From the NCBI RefSeq assembly GCF_003286085.1, contig NW_020825312.1, positions 6,324,001-6,388,000 on the forward strand: 64,000 bases of DNA, in the 5' to 3' direction. Made by a program: the position numbers and the translations under genes. Every line of letters begins with the position of its first letter. The first letter of the stretch is position 1. Positions 1-12,020 of the stretch are shown one piece after another. Below the pieces are notes generated by a model that was given only the letters and a program-made list of their open reading frames with translations, had not been told where the DNA came from and did not search any database. This DNA is from Drosophila persimilis (Eukaryota; Arthropoda; Insecta; Diptera; Drosophilidae).

Positions 1-2127
1 AACGTATATGACATAGGGTTCCGATTCCGAAGAAAACTTTCAGGGGTACCTAAATACATATCTATGTACATATGCAGAACCACACTGGAACATAGAAATA
101 TGAACATTCCAGCCGATTCCAATTCTCCAATTTAGAGAGGCTTCCTTCTTATAATACCATATTCAAGGGTATACGAAAGCTAAGGAGAGAGGGGAGACAC
201 ATACATACAAAAAAAGCTAAATCGAGAGAGTCATAAAATGAAAGTTAAAGCAAGACCGAGGGAGGGAGTCGTAGAAAATGCCAACGAGAGAGAATAAAAC
301 GAGGCATAAAATAAAAGCTAAAGAGGGAGAGAGAGAGAGAGAGAGAGATAGAGCGAGGAGTCAAATTAGGAGTCGTATACAAGGTAAAGCGATAGAGGAG
401 GACCCATAGAATAAAGCGGGAATCTAAATGGAAAACCGAGTTAACATTGCCATGAAATCGTCTATGAAATGCGAATGTAATTTAATGAATAAAATCTCAC
501 TCCCACTCCACTCGCAGCCCTAGCCCCCTGCCCCCTGCCCCCTGGTCCTGGGCCCGGTCTGCGGCACTTGTCTAGATAGATTCACATTCATGCGGTTCAT
601 TTGCGTAGCTATTGAGATCTCAATTGCATTTTTAATTGGTACATTTTACGCTGGCATCCTTTGAGCACAAAGGCGGGTACTGGCACTGGCACTAGGACTG
701 GGACTCCCCTTTGAGTCGGGAGTAGCTGGAGGATCTTGCGGGGCCTTTGCCGCAGCATCCACTTTGATTTGTATTTATTTAATGAGTTATTAATTGCATT
801 AAGCTCTCTGCGAGCGCCAACTTTTGCAAACTTTGCAATTAAAAGCAAAGAACAAGAGCTTTTGTGGAACGGAGCAGAAACGCAAACGTCAAAGAAGAGA
901 CGAAATAAGGGGCAGACGGAGGGGCGAGACGAGCCGAGCCGAGAGAGAGCCGCCGGCAGATGAGTGGAGAGAGAGACTCCACCCCATGAAAAGAGAGGAA
1001 GAGTGGGTGAACCAGAATTACATACATTTACTAAAGGGATCGATCGCAGAGAGCAGAACAGTGCTCAAAGCTCAAAAGAACACAGAAGAGTGGGTGGTGG
1101 ATGAAGCCGCAAAATTCGATCGTCCCAGCCCCGAAGCAATAGATACCCCCTCCAGCCCATCTCTCGAGCCTCGAGACTTTAAATAGATAATATTTTGTAA
1201 GACCTGTAAGTCCGCTTTCAACCTGAAGGCTCTCCATGGCAATGTAAATGAGCGAATGGTAAAAAGCTCCTCGTTCTTATCATCCGTTTCGTAATTCATC
1301 CAAAAATACTTTCTTCAAAAGCGATTTCACACCACGTATTTAACGATGTCTTAAGCGTTGGCTTTGTTTGTTTGTTTATTTACAAATTATGAGCAGCACA
1401 AGTCACTGGCGAAATATTAATGCTGAAAAGTTCTTAGCATGTGACTTCCCCCAAAATGAGTTCCTATTCCAATTTCGATTTAAATTTGTTGTGTGCCATG
1501 CCCCTGCCGGAGGCCAGAAACATCAGCGTAATGATTGCGTATGCGGAGAGGACGATTATGTCATCGTGCCGGGAGGCGGCGGGTGGCTGTTGGAACACAG
1601 GACGACTGCCGACACACTTGACTTCCGGATGAGGGCTAAGAGATAAGGACTGAGGACTGAGGGCTGAGGGCTGCCAGGGTCTCAACCACGGGGCGGAGTC
1701 GGTGTCGCAGTTGGAGATGTTTACCATATTGTGTGAAAATTTTGTGGGTTTTGCTACCGTCTCCTGCCCGTGCTGCTCCTGTGTTCTTTCATTGGTGGTG
1801 GATTCTGGGTTTGGTTTCGGTTTCATTTTGTGATTAAAATGTTTGTCATTATCCGTTTGGAAAATTGTCAAAAATTGTGTTTGTGCCGCGGGCTGTGCCA
1901 CACTTGTCTGGCTGAATTTGTGTTCTTTGCCCCCTCTCTCTCCTTCTCTCTCTCGTTTTTTCTGCTCTCTCTGCTGAAGTCCCTAGTCGCACGATGGGGC
2001 CCGAACCCACAGCTTTGCCAAGCAAAAGCTTCGAGCTAGAGTCGAGCTTGATCTCAGCTTATCCATGGATCGATCGGATGGCAGGTGGATTGATCAGTCG
2101 TAATCGGTTTATCAGTGGGCATTAAAC
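1..2127. other. Upstream non-coding region
   Basis: I see no coding exon here. The stretch holds a GA-rich tract (about 320-360), C-rich runs near 520-550 and CT-rich sequence at 1930-1960. Open frames in it are short, low in complexity and lack Drosophila-like start contexts. The promoter of the gene whose first proposed coding exon begins at 2128 should lie here, but I cannot place it. Confidence 0.5.
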
Positions 2128-5100
2128 ATGAACCTTTCCGATACTCAACAGTCGTAAGTGTGATTGATTATTCTGTGTTCGGGGAAAAGTTGTTTAGATA
2201 AATCGTAATGTGCGTTAGATATGTGCGATATAAATGTATCTAGTACAACGAGAGAATATTCCACTTGGATATTGGGGAATGGAATTTCAGAGAGTCATCT
2301 TTACAAAGTGTTTGTTATCCTTTTGTTTTCCTCTTTGAGATCTAATGTGCCGCTTGTGTCGCCTGCCCTGCCTCTATTATTTTACATTTTCGGGCTTGGG
2401 AAATGTGATGTGCATGTGATATTATAATCCTGAGAAGCATTACAAGTGATTTCTGAATGTGATTTAGACAAAGGGAATACGCATTTAGAAATAAAATACC
2501 TGTGGAGGAATCAGACTCAAACGTGTGTTGAATCCACTGCAAAATATCAGCACAAAGAAATAGAGCACCAATGGACTGTAGAAATTTATTTGGCTCTAAC
2601 ATAATTTGTTTTCATTTGTATCCTCTGTGAGGTTGAAAGCGTAAATATGAATCTCATTAAACTAGTGGTTTACTCCGATCTGAAGTGATTCGTTATCACA
2701 GTCTATTGAACACAATCGAAACGGTCGTCCCGCACTCCAAACTCCCCGGACGGGCTTAACTCTTTGTAGATGTTCTTATCATCTACGATTTTTTTGTGTT
2801 TGTGTGACAACAGTGGCCTTGCCCGATCAGAGACGAGGATTGTTTGAGTGCTGATAACATTGCAGAAGGCGTGCTACTAGAGGGCTCGAAAAACTGATTG
2901 GGTCAGCCGTAGTCCAAACGAAGGAGACGCTAATTGGCTTGTAACCCACCTCTCCCGGCCCGACCGACAGGATCGGTCAAGGAACGGAGTGGAAGAAATT
3001 CGGCCAGTAAGTCCCATAGGAAGCATACCGGAGCCGGTACATCCACAAGGTGCCTTGCCCCATCATCTCTTTCAACTGAATTTGAATTGTGGACTACTAC
3101 TCATCCACTCAACCACTCACCTTTACAGGAGTTTCCAAGAAGATCCTTAAGTATAGCGGGCTCAGAAATTGGAGTGCTGTGACCAAAAGGCTGATATTTT
3201 CCATATTGCTCCATTGGAAAGGATTGATTTCAATGCCGGAAAGAAGCTTGATTATTATGCTTTAGCATACTGTTTATCCATTTGAAGCAGTTGTTCCAAT
3301 ATCAACCGATCCTGCGTATCGCCCCCGCATTCATTATGCCATTTATGAATGGGATTCATGATTTTGACTCTTTCCTGGGCAAAAATACAGTACCTATGGC
3401 TTCTTCCTTAGCGTTGTTCATAAACCCTATTCCTAGTCATTCCCATACCATATTTTCCACCTATGAAAGACTTCTTTGCCCTTTCTTTGGTTGTACCTAC
3501 ATACAGACATACATACATATACATATATAGAACTGCGATCTTTTGCGATCTTTTGCTTAGTTCTTCCTTTAGTTTCCTTTGACAGTTCAGTTTTCATTTT
3601 CCCCGTATAAAAATGTTGGGAATAAAAAAAGTATTCTGCTAGCCAGGCGTCAGGGGCAATACACATAGTGCAAATAGTAGTTGACTTTTATGTACATAAA
3701 TGTTCCTTATTTAGTAATTGGATTACCAAAGCAGAATACAATGCATGCCCCTTTTTATCGCCTTTCAAAGTTATGTAAGCTGAGCCTGTCTACCCATACT
3801 GTTTATATTCGAGGGAAACAACCCAAACAAATCGGTTCGAGAGTTGGAGTTGGAGTCTTCTCAAATTACGAGTTGCAGGCACAAGTCGCGACACTTCTTA
3901 GATGACAAAAGTTAGCCATAATTCGTTGGGGGATCAGGCTCGATTCCAATTGGACTCTTCCTATTATTTACATAGTACAAACAACAACTTCATTAGCCGT
4001 CAACAAGAACGCCTACAGCATACTCGTACAGTTAAGGGGTGGGAGGCGATCCAGGGCGAAGCCCAAACCCTAATCCAAAACCGAATCCAACGCCACAAAT
4101 ACAAATCAGAACATAATGATATGAAAATCTGTTGGCTTTTGTCAAGCCCCGAGGCCACAAAGCCCGAAAATTCTACAGGCGCTATACCAGGGATGGGACT
4201 GATGAGATTGAGAGGCACGTTCAGGGGTAGAGGGGTAGGGGCAGGGTCAGGGGCAGGCATACATTTATTTTAACAATTTGCCTTAAATTAGGCGTAAAAT
4301 GCACAGATTGGTTACAAACAACAAGCGCCTCATCAGGCCTCATCTACATCCACCCACCCCCGAAAATGAAAGGGTAGTGCGCCGTGCCACTTGTCGTCTC
4401 TTAGTCCTCTCTTAGAGCCAGCCAGCCAGGCCATTATCATCATTACGATTGTTGTTGCTATTATTATTTTTGGGTTGCGGTTGCGGTTGCTGTTGCTGTT
4501 GCTGTTGCGATTGTCGGGCCAACCCTCGCTAATTGAGCGCTTTTATCAGTGCTAATTGAAGTGAAGCAGACACAGTTCATGAGTTGACATTGATTGCGTC
4601 ACAAAAGGATGAGAAGGTGCAGGATTCGGGGATGGGATTTCTGTATGTATGTCACTGCACTTGTCCGTGAGATACTCGTACTCGTACTGCTGGCACTGCT
4701 TATCCGATCCGATCTGATCTGATCCGATCTGATCCCTATCGAACTGTAAGCTGATTTGCATAATTGGCTCAGCTTTGTGCGGATAGATGCACTGGGCCGC
4801 CAACAGGGCACTGGCATAGAGGTTTCCCTGCTAAGAGGATGGTGTGGATGTGGATGTGGATCGGGGCTCTCACTGGTTCTGCTTCTCTGGCTTCGGATGA
4901 AGGGGTTGAATGGGGGGCGTGACTGCTGTACATTTGTAAAATATGCATAATTAAAACAGAAAATGCACAATGGCCATTGGGACCATTGATGTCTTGGCTT
5001 GGCTTGGCTTGGCTTGCTATCTACTACTCGTACAACAAGTTGTTAATCTTTTCATGCGGCCGCATAATTAAAATATGAATATGGAAATTTCAATGGGTTT

Positions 5101-7423
5101 CTGTTTCTGTCCTCTGCCTGCCACAAATGGGGCAAGCGCCCCAAAATGAACCGCAAAGAAAAGGCTGGCTTCAGGCGGCCGACGCATATAATACCCTGGC
5201 AGCTGCAACGTTTTTCTCAAAACGGATAGGTGGGTAAATGATTTTAATAATTGAATTTCATTGAATCATTGGCAAATGATATGCCGATGTTCCCATATTA
5301 TTTCTGTCTATGCGTCTGTCTGTACATATAAGCGGCCTCATTATGATCTCTTTTTTCTGTGTTACGACAAAAAACATTTAGAACTCATTATTGTAAAAAA
5401 ATGGGTTTCTCCACAAAAATGTACATACATACATATGTAGTAAAAAAGTCAGATGGTTTTGTTCTCTCAAAAACAAACGACTCTCCTCGGCAAAGGGTAG
5501 CGGTAACGGTAACGGTAACGGTAACGCTAACAGCAAAACACAGACAAGCGGAAGGCAAGAAGAAAAGGCAAAGCACACAGAGAGAAAGAGGGATTCTCAC
5601 ACACGCACCAGAACACTCTCGTTGACAGCGCGACTTAACAGTAAGGTGGATGTCGGGATGGCACCTAGTGCCATCTCATTCGCTCATTTGCGCTTTTTAC
5701 CGTTTGTGCGAAGTAATTGCAAAATATGAATGCATAATGAGGAGATATTTTCCCAAGTACGCAAGAAACTTCAGGCAGGCGGGGAGGAGGGCCGGAAGGC
5801 AGGAGGGCAGGGCAGCAGGAGGAGTCGTAGGAAGAGGATAGGTGACTTTTATGCTAAAATGCGCACATGGCGCGTGCATTTGCATTTTGCCAGTCGTCGT
5901 CTTCCACGAAAAGCAGCACAAGGACAAGCTGAGAACGGCACACACACACACCTACACCACCACACACGGCTTTCCTTCCTATCTCCTCTTCTTTTCACCA
6001 ATTTCCTTGAACACACACACTATGCGCTTTTCACTATAATAAACACACACAAACAGATTTACAACTACACGTACACGGGTGCAGTTATCCCCCTCACTCC
6101 CACACTCACCGAACGGAAGCACAATATGGCAGCATGTATAGTGGACCCGCTCGTGCATGCACGCACCATACGAAGCTGAAAACATGTCAAAATGTTTGGT
6201 ATACGGCATAAGGTTCGCTCATTAAAATGCCATTGGCCATTGGAGCATCCATCACCTCCGCCGCCGAACACTGCCCCGCTCCCCACTCCCCGCTGATATG
6301 GCCCGATGGTGCGTCTTTTTTTCTGTTCTTCCAGTGATTCGCTTTGCAACGCCATCCGTCCGCTGGGTTTCGATCTGCAGGAGCTGCGTTTGGCCATTGA
6401 GGTGTCGCCCCTTCGTCATCTGTGCCCCTTCCTGTTTTCCACTGAGAACATCTACGAGGTAAGTAGAGCCTGATGCCGGAATTCCACGCCTGATCTCACA
6501 CCGGTGTTCCAGATTATGGACGGTTTCAATTCATTGATGAACGGCGAAAGGATCGCGTTTGGTGCCGGCCCTCTGGGCACCCTGATAGTGGCCGGGATAA
6601 TGGTGTATATGCTGAGCCACGCCGAGCTGCACAAGAGCCATGTGAAGCGCACCCTGTTCCTGCAGCACTGCTTCAGCTACATGGCCTGCACCGAAGAGAC
6701 TCACGTAAGTGGTGGTGGACAGCACATGGACAGCATGGATTTTCAGAACTAATTTCAGAACTATTATATCGGCAATAGGTGAACGATCTGTGCGCCGTTA
6801 TCTTGAACAAGATCAACATCAGGGATTCGGACCACATGCTAAACCTGATCCTTTGCTGCCACCATGCCAGCCCCTTGTGTACCATGGCCCAGTTGGTGTG
6901 CAACTGCCTTCTCTGGGCCGTGCTCGACTGGCTTACGGATATGGGCGCCGGCTCACACCGCCTGCGCCCCTACTCTGAGCTGAAGCTGGCCATCAGCCTG
7001 GTGAATCCCAGCGTCTGTGTGGAGTCCTATCTGCACGGCCTCAATCTGACTGTGCGCGTCGTCTCTGCACTGCTCGTGGTGGGTCCGTACGGCAGCACCG
7101 AGCAGATATGCAACGATGTCGGTGTGGCGCCCACACTGTTCGTGCTGCCGGACGACGATGCCTCCATCGTGTTCCGCTGGCTGAGCGGCATTGTCAACGA
7201 GCTACGCCACAGCATGGGGCAGGGGGATGGTCACATGGAGGAGCGCATTGTGGTGCTGGAGGCAGCCTGCGACCTCATGCTCATGATGCACGAGCATCTG
7301 CTAATTATTTATCAGCGCATGCGCGACCTCGACCCAGAGGCAGAAATACTTCCACTGCCCGACCTGCCGCCAGAGCCAGTGGTGGTCGCCGACGTGGTGG
7401 CGAACGAGAACAATTCTGTTTAA
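2128..7423 (+). CDS. Unrecognised protein, four proposed coding exons
   Basis: The exons I propose are 2128-2153, 6335-6458, 6513-6704 and 6779-7423, giving 328 aa. The last three are firm: each intron has a clean donor (gtaagt after 6458 and 6704) and acceptor, and phases agree. The first exon is a short ATG exon ending in two bases that complete a Ser codon with the first base of exon 2, across a 4.2-kb intron; its donor is gtaagt. The protein is rich in Leu, Cys, His and Met and looks largely helical, with a possible hydrophobic stretch in exon 3 (GPLGTLIVAGIMVYMLSH) and an acidic, Pro-rich tail. I do not recognise the family and assign no function. The gene converges on Aven, with 404 bp between the stop codons. 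An upstream exon that I have missed would change the N-terminus. Confidence 0.6.
2154..6334 (+). other. Proposed 4.2-kb first intron of the unrecognised gene
   Basis: It contains no convincing exon. Visible structure includes short GATCY-type repeats near 4705-4740, a CTTGG repeat at 4991-5014, a GGTAAC repeat around 5497-5525, a GGCAGGCGGGAGG-type purine tract around 5775-5820 and CA-rich sequence at 5938-6055. If the 2128 exon is wrong, part of this stretch is intergenic. Confidence 0.45.
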
Positions 7424-7827
7424 TCTTGTTTCACTCTTCAATCATTTGAATATTTTCATAATGGCTCACCTTTTTGTTTAATATCTAATCGAAATATAAC
7501 ATAAGCGGCCGCGGGCTTTTCACTTTTCAACCGAAGTGCAAGTCCACGCACACTCAGTATGGTGGGGGGAACGGGGAGGCAGGCGGCACCTAGGGCCATT
7601 CCAAAACACCGTATTTCCTGAATCTACATCTTAAATCTAAAAATGGCATCTCTATTTTGGACATTCTTCTTTTTTTCTTCAAAAGAGAGTTTAAAAAGCC
7701 AATCCCAAATTTAGGGACGCGGTAATTTTTATTTTGAAAGGAAAACTTAACAAGCCAAAGATTTGTGCTCCCTGTATAGAGGGAACATACATGCATATCT
7801 ACTCATATGCACCAATTATTCGATTTT
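7424..7827. other. Shared 3' region of two convergent genes
   Basis: This is the gap between the convergent stop codons of the unrecognised gene (+) and Aven (-). On the minus strand an AATAAA signal (7728-7733 read in reverse) lies about 95 bp past the Aven stop and is the likely Aven poly(A) signal. I see no canonical AATAAA for the plus-strand gene. Confidence 0.55.
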
Positions 7828-8817
7828 TTACTCGCCCAGGACATTATCCAGCCAATTCTCTACATCGTTTTTGCTAGCCGCCGACGTTGGAGTGGCCGAC
7901 TGAACCATTGGCATGGGCATCGGCATGGGCATGGCTATAGGATCGGGGACAATGGTGTTTGGATCCGGCTGAATATTTGTCATGGCCAGCAGCTCCTCCA
8001 AATCATCTGCCAGGGCACCCTCCGGAGGTGCAGTAACAACGGGTTGCGGTTTTGCTGGGACCTTGGCGGACTTGGCCGAGGCAGCACGCGACTTTGAGGC
8101 ACTGCCATTGGCCTCGCGCAGCACACGCTGCTGGTAGAGTGTCTCTGCCCGCTCGGCCGCCTCCGTCTGGGCCACGATTTGCTGGCGTGTGAACATGGAG
8201 GCGGGATAGTCCATGCGCTTGTAGAAAGGGATCGTCTGGAGGCCGGCATTCAGGCGGACAAGGTTTAGCGTGAAGTAGCCGCTGGCCGCCTTGGTGTGCA
8301 GCTGCGTCTGGCCTTCGGCAATGCTGGTCCACTCCTTCTCGGAACCGAAGGTGAAGTGGCCGCCACCCAGGTTGGGAAACTGCGTCAACTGCTTGTAGTC
8401 ACCGGCCCGCAGTTGGGCGCGGGCGCTCTCATCGATGGGCGCTCCCGTGTCGATGCCAAGATGGTCCACGTCGTCCGTGTCGCTTGGCAGGACGTCCAGC
8501 AGGTCGCGATTCATTTGCGGAGCCAGTGTAGAGCCCCGGGATCCGCCGCCGGACGCCCAGTTGCCCTTGCGGGCAAAGCGAGGCTCGTCGCTGGAGTCGG
8601 CCACATCGACGATGCTCCGTACCGCCGTGGTCTGGGGCGAGCTGGAGGAGGTGGTAGTGGTAGTGCCACGGCGCTGCTGCTGGTGCTGCGGCTGCGGTTT
8701 GTGATGAGTGTATTGCTTCATGTTCCGCCGCTTCCTGTTTTGGGTAAAAATTTGTTAGCAGTGCCAGCAGCGATTACGTACTACATACTCCTTGGATCGA
8801 TCGTCCTTGCCGGACAT
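7828..8817 (-). CDS. Aven: Aven, apoptosis and cell-cycle checkpoint regulator
   Basis: The exons on the minus strand are 8817-8789 and 8734-7828, giving 311 aa. The 54-bp intron has donor GTATGT and an acceptor after AAAACAG; the split Glu codon joins in frame and adds 14 residues before the first Met of the long exon. Two features identify the family: a central core with the motif [10 protein letters not shown], matching the conserved FAEEKEW-type core of animal Aven, and a C-terminal acidic amphipathic segment [10 protein letters not shown] like the vertebrate EDWLDSMIS tail. Between them lie hydrophobic positions ending in LRLNAGLQ-type sequence. Aven is known to restrain apoptosis and to activate ATM/ATR-type checkpoint kinases. 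The N-terminus is rich in Gln, Thr and Ser, and an MPMPMPMPM repeat sits near the C-terminus. It is head to head with the ChaC gene, with about 1.5 kb between start codons. Confidence 0.85.
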
Positions 8818-10128
8818 TCTGCTACGTAGTTGGGGTGGCGGGGGCTTCGCAAAGGTAGTTTGAATTTAAAATCTGGTTTGTTTACACCCTCAGTCAGGTG
8901 TTGTTGCTGTGGCAGCCCAATGCTGTAAGTGCGAGTGAAATGGCAACAGAGAAATGGTATCGGTGACAGCTGTGTCTAACAGCGCGCTTCAAATGGAATC
9001 ATTGCACGTAACAGCACGGCCTATGTTGCGCCTTACAGCACCTACATGAACGAGCCAACACTGACTGTGTGCCATCGCAAATATTGAGTTGTGCTAAAAG
9101 CATTTTCAAATATATATGTATATAGCACAGTGCCACCGAATTGATGCTCAGAACTGTGATTTTGACGAACCTTTTTTGACCTGGCCTTTCATCTCTTAAT
9201 ATAGTAGAAATACTTAATTATCTTAATACAGTATTGAGGCATATTTATTTCTGCATAACCTAGGGGAGAATAGAATTGAGAAAGTGTTTGTCATCCCAGG
9301 TTCCAATGAATGCAGAATATAGGCCTTGGTTGCACTTACATTTTGAATTGCATGTGCTGGGGAACAGCTGTCCTTAAACCGATATTCTGTTACGCGCAGT
9401 TACAAGAACAGTCTGTGCTGTTACGCACACATTTATGCTGTTATGCGCAAACATTTTTTTTTGCCAACGTTTCAATAACCAAATCGGGCTGTGTCAACTG
9501 TTTGCACGAAAAAGAAAAGTGTTGTTGCCCTGAACAACTACTTCCGTGTCAAGTTTGAAGTTGGATTTAAGAAAATTATTTATAAGCAAGGCACAATCTA
9601 GTTTATGTTAATGCATCAAAACTTTTTTTTTTTCGTTTGGCAAATAAGAATTGCTTTTCTTGTATAAAAACGCGATTACTTTTCATTTCGTTTTGAAAAC
9701 GGAGAAATCCTGCGGACATGATAACGGGCGCACCAATTAATGTGATTTCAAAAGAAAATTAGAACACTTTTTGAATATTGCATATTCACCTTACATATTT
9801 GTATACTTTTCATAGTATTTTCCACTAATTTTTAAAACGCGTTATCGACGCACCGCCTTGTCTAATGCACCAATGTAGAAATCGTGTAGAAATGCCATTT
9901 GGAGCAATCGGATTAGTATTCGTGATCACCATCGAAAACCGTTTGCCTAAACCTTATTTTATTAACAATGCAATAATGATGAGTTCTTAAAATTAACCAC
10001 ATTTGTATCAAATGGACTAGATTGTCGCGTGAAACTATACTTTCAGTGCTGAGGGTCTTAGCTAGCTAGTTATATTTAACGCAATATCAAAATTGAGGAA
10101 TATGATAGAATATGAATACAAATAGTTC
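8818..10128. other. Intergenic region between Aven and the ChaC-type gene
   Basis: This AT-rich stretch lies between divergent genes. It holds no supported gene. A 15-base word at 9286-9300 (gtttgtcatcccagg), followed by an aatgaatgca word, recurs at 51904-51918, which marks one end of a possible diverged duplication of this region (see the promoter entries at 10129 and 52937). Aven must start just upstream of 8817, but I see no strong core motif there. Confidence 0.5.
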
Positions 10129-10228
10129 GTCAGTATATTTTTGGTATATTATGAAACTGTGACTTATATTTCGATATATTTTAGAGGGTCAGACCGTTTT
10201 TTGTATCTATAAATCCGCGGTCACACTG
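10129..10228 (+). promoter_or_regulatory. Housekeeping core promoter, Motif 6 plus Motif 1
   Basis: Motif 6 (KTYRGTATWTTT) matches exactly at 10129-10140 and Motif 1 (YGGTCACACTR, the M1BP site) matches exactly at 10218-10228. This pair is an established TATA-less housekeeping promoter architecture in Drosophila. It lies about 140 bp upstream of the ChaC start codon, so transcription should begin close to 10230. Confidence 0.8.
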
Positions 10229-10365
10229 CCGCCGATGCTGCCAAAAATTTATTTAATTGGTAAGTTTTGGTAGAGACGAGACCGATTCTATCTGCCTCTG
10301 GATTTATGGAGTGTATATATAGCTGAACCGTGTTGCCGTGTTTTTTTTGCCGACAGCGGTTGGAG

Positions 10366-11334
10366 ATGTTGTGCTTTCTTAGCTTACGGCTACACCGTAG
10401 CCTTACTCGCACCCAGCTGTCAGGCGTTGCCGGCGAGATCTTCCGGGCCTTTTTCGCAGACCTGATCACGCCAGAAGGACCAAATACAAGTACATATCCC
10501 GCCGCCACAGCACAGCTTCACAGCTTCGATTTAGCGTCTAGTAACCAGAATGTAGCCATTGCGCCTTCGGACGATGATGTGTGGATCTTCGGCTACGGGT
10601 CGCTGGTGTGGAAGGCGGACTTTCCCTATATCGACCGCCGGCGCGGCTTTGTATGGGGATTCAAAAGGCGCTTCTACCAGCACAGCATCGACCACCGGGG
10701 CATGCCCGACAAGCCGGGGCGGGTAGTGACCTTGCTGCCTGGCGATCCCGCTGAGGATCGGGTCTACGGCGTAGCCTACCGCATTGCTGCCGCCCAGAAG
10801 GATGCGGTGCTGAATCACTTGGACTACCGCGAGAAGAACGGCTACGAGCGCTGCAGTCTGGAGTTTCACGAGTATCTATCCGCCACGAATCCCATCCAGG
10901 TGATCATGTATGTGGCGACGCAAGCCAACGACTCCTATGCCGGCGACGTGTGGCAAGTGCCGTGCATAGCCAGGCAAATCTTCACCTCTGCCGGACCCAG
11001 CGGCCCCAATCGAGATTACCTCTTTAACTTGGCCCTAGCCATGGAGAAACTGTTTCCCGGTGCCGTTGACGAACACCTCACTGAGCTGGTGACCTGTGTG
11101 AGGCGCCACATCGAGCAGGATGAGCCCGAGCTGCTGCAGCGGGCCCTGCAGGAGGAGATAACCAACATCCTCTGCGAATCTGTCAGGGAGGCGGTCAGGG
11201 AGGACGAGCCTCTAGACCATGGGGAGACCTCGCGGCGGCTGGAGGCTCTGCACCAAAACTGCCAGAAATCTGGCTGGCGAGAGCCACTTCTTGACGTGCA
11301 GTTGAGACGGCAGAGCCTCTCCACACCTTCCTGA
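10366..11334 (+). CDS. ChaC-type gamma-glutamylcyclotransferase
   Basis: The coding frame is 322 aa in one exon, starting at the first in-frame ATG. ChaC enzymes cleave cytosolic glutathione to 5-oxoproline and Cys-Gly. The substrate-loop motif FGYGSLVWK begins near residue 76, followed by RGFVWGFKRRF, KPGRVVTLLP and the LDYREKNGY segment, which holds the conserved acidic residue of the family, then the WQVPCIARQI helix and GPSGPNRDYL. The domain ends near residue 230 and is followed by a Glu/Leu-rich extension of about 90 residues. The N-terminal 75 residues are not part of the fold; their first part is Arg/Leu-rich and could be an organelle signal. A 5'-UTR intron (10260-10356) is likely: donor gtaagt, acceptor gacag. 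An ATG at 10235 in the leader would open a short upstream frame. The coding region has no introns; D. melanogaster homolog CG10365 is, as I recall, on another arm, so relocation by retroposition is possible. Confidence 0.88.
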   Translation: MLCFLSLRLHRSLTRTQLSGVAGEIFRAFFADLITPEGPNTSTYPAATAQLHSFDLASSNQNVAIAPSDDDVWIFGYGSLVWKADFPYIDRRRGFVWGFKRRFYQHSIDHRGMPDKPGRVVTLLPGDPAEDRVYGVAYRIAAAQKDAVLNHLDYREKNGYERCSLEFHEYLSATNPIQVIMYVATQANDSYAGDVWQVPCIARQIFTSAGPSGPNRDYLFNLALAMEKLFPGAVDEHLTELVTCVRRHIEQDEPELLQRALQEEITNILCESVREAVREDEPLDHGETSRRLEALHQNCQKSGWREPLLDVQLRRQSLSTPS

Positions 11335-11956
11335 CGCCCCGAAGAGCACTTTAATCGCATCAACTAGACAATTTTTTATTTATTATCGTTAAATATTGCA
11401 TGTGCGTGTTGTTGTGTCCATTCCAAATGTTCCCGTGAATACATGTCGCCTGTTAGGGCGGAAGGTCTGTGTAAATCTGCGTTGATAAGCCGCAACGGAT
11501 TATTTATGGAAGTCCAGTTTGAATTTATATCAGCCAGCTGACGGATGATTTACAGCAGTCTAGCCCGATAGTTTTACACTTTCCTATCGATGTTTTAATA
11601 TCTTCAATATTTTGCGACATAGAAATGGCAAAATGCGTGTCAGAGTGAGATATTGCTATCCGTACCTGTCAATTCGTGGTTTGCATCAAAATCATTTGTT
11701 CGTGAGGCCAAAGAAATCAGTCGGAGAATATCGCGTTGCTATCAAAGGTACAGCTTTATCGATAAGCTGATAAAATTATGTTGATAGACGCAACCTCGTT
11801 GTGCTAACACACCTTGTAGAATTCATGTAAAAATAACGTGTAACGTAGAAATATTATTTGAAGGCATCTTCTCGACCTCTACATCGTCAATTTCTTCAAA
11901 TATCATATATCTCACAAAATTATTTTTACATAACCAATATTACTTAAAAATGTATG
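11335..11956. other. Region downstream of the ChaC-type gene
   Basis: This holds the 3' end of the ChaC gene (T/A-rich sequence at 11368-11400, no perfect AATAAA) and then AT-rich intergenic sequence. A perfect DRE palindrome (TATCGATA) lies at 11757-11764. No gene is supported. Confidence 0.45.
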
Positions 11957-12020
11957 ATCAAAAAAATACAGATATATCGATATTTTGGAACATATGGCCA
12001 CACTTAACTAAAGCTAATAA
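11957..12020 (+). promoter_or_regulatory. Candidate Tomosyn promoter with DRE
   Basis: A perfect DRE (TATCGATA) at 11975-11982 is followed by a Motif 1-like word (ggccacactta) at about 11997. DREF sites with Motif 1-like words mark housekeeping-type starts in Drosophila. The next coding exon on this strand is Tomosyn exon 1 at 16996, so this would give a leader of up to 5 kb containing introns. The assignment is inference. Confidence 0.45.

Noticed and set aside
8296-8829. A 177-codon plus-strand frame opposite Aven
   Set aside because: It is an antisense shadow; the Aven reading has conserved motifs and a consistent intron.
10330-10365. Start of the ChaC protein at 10330
   Set aside because: That codon is GTG; the first in-frame ATG is at 10366, after a likely leader-intron acceptor.
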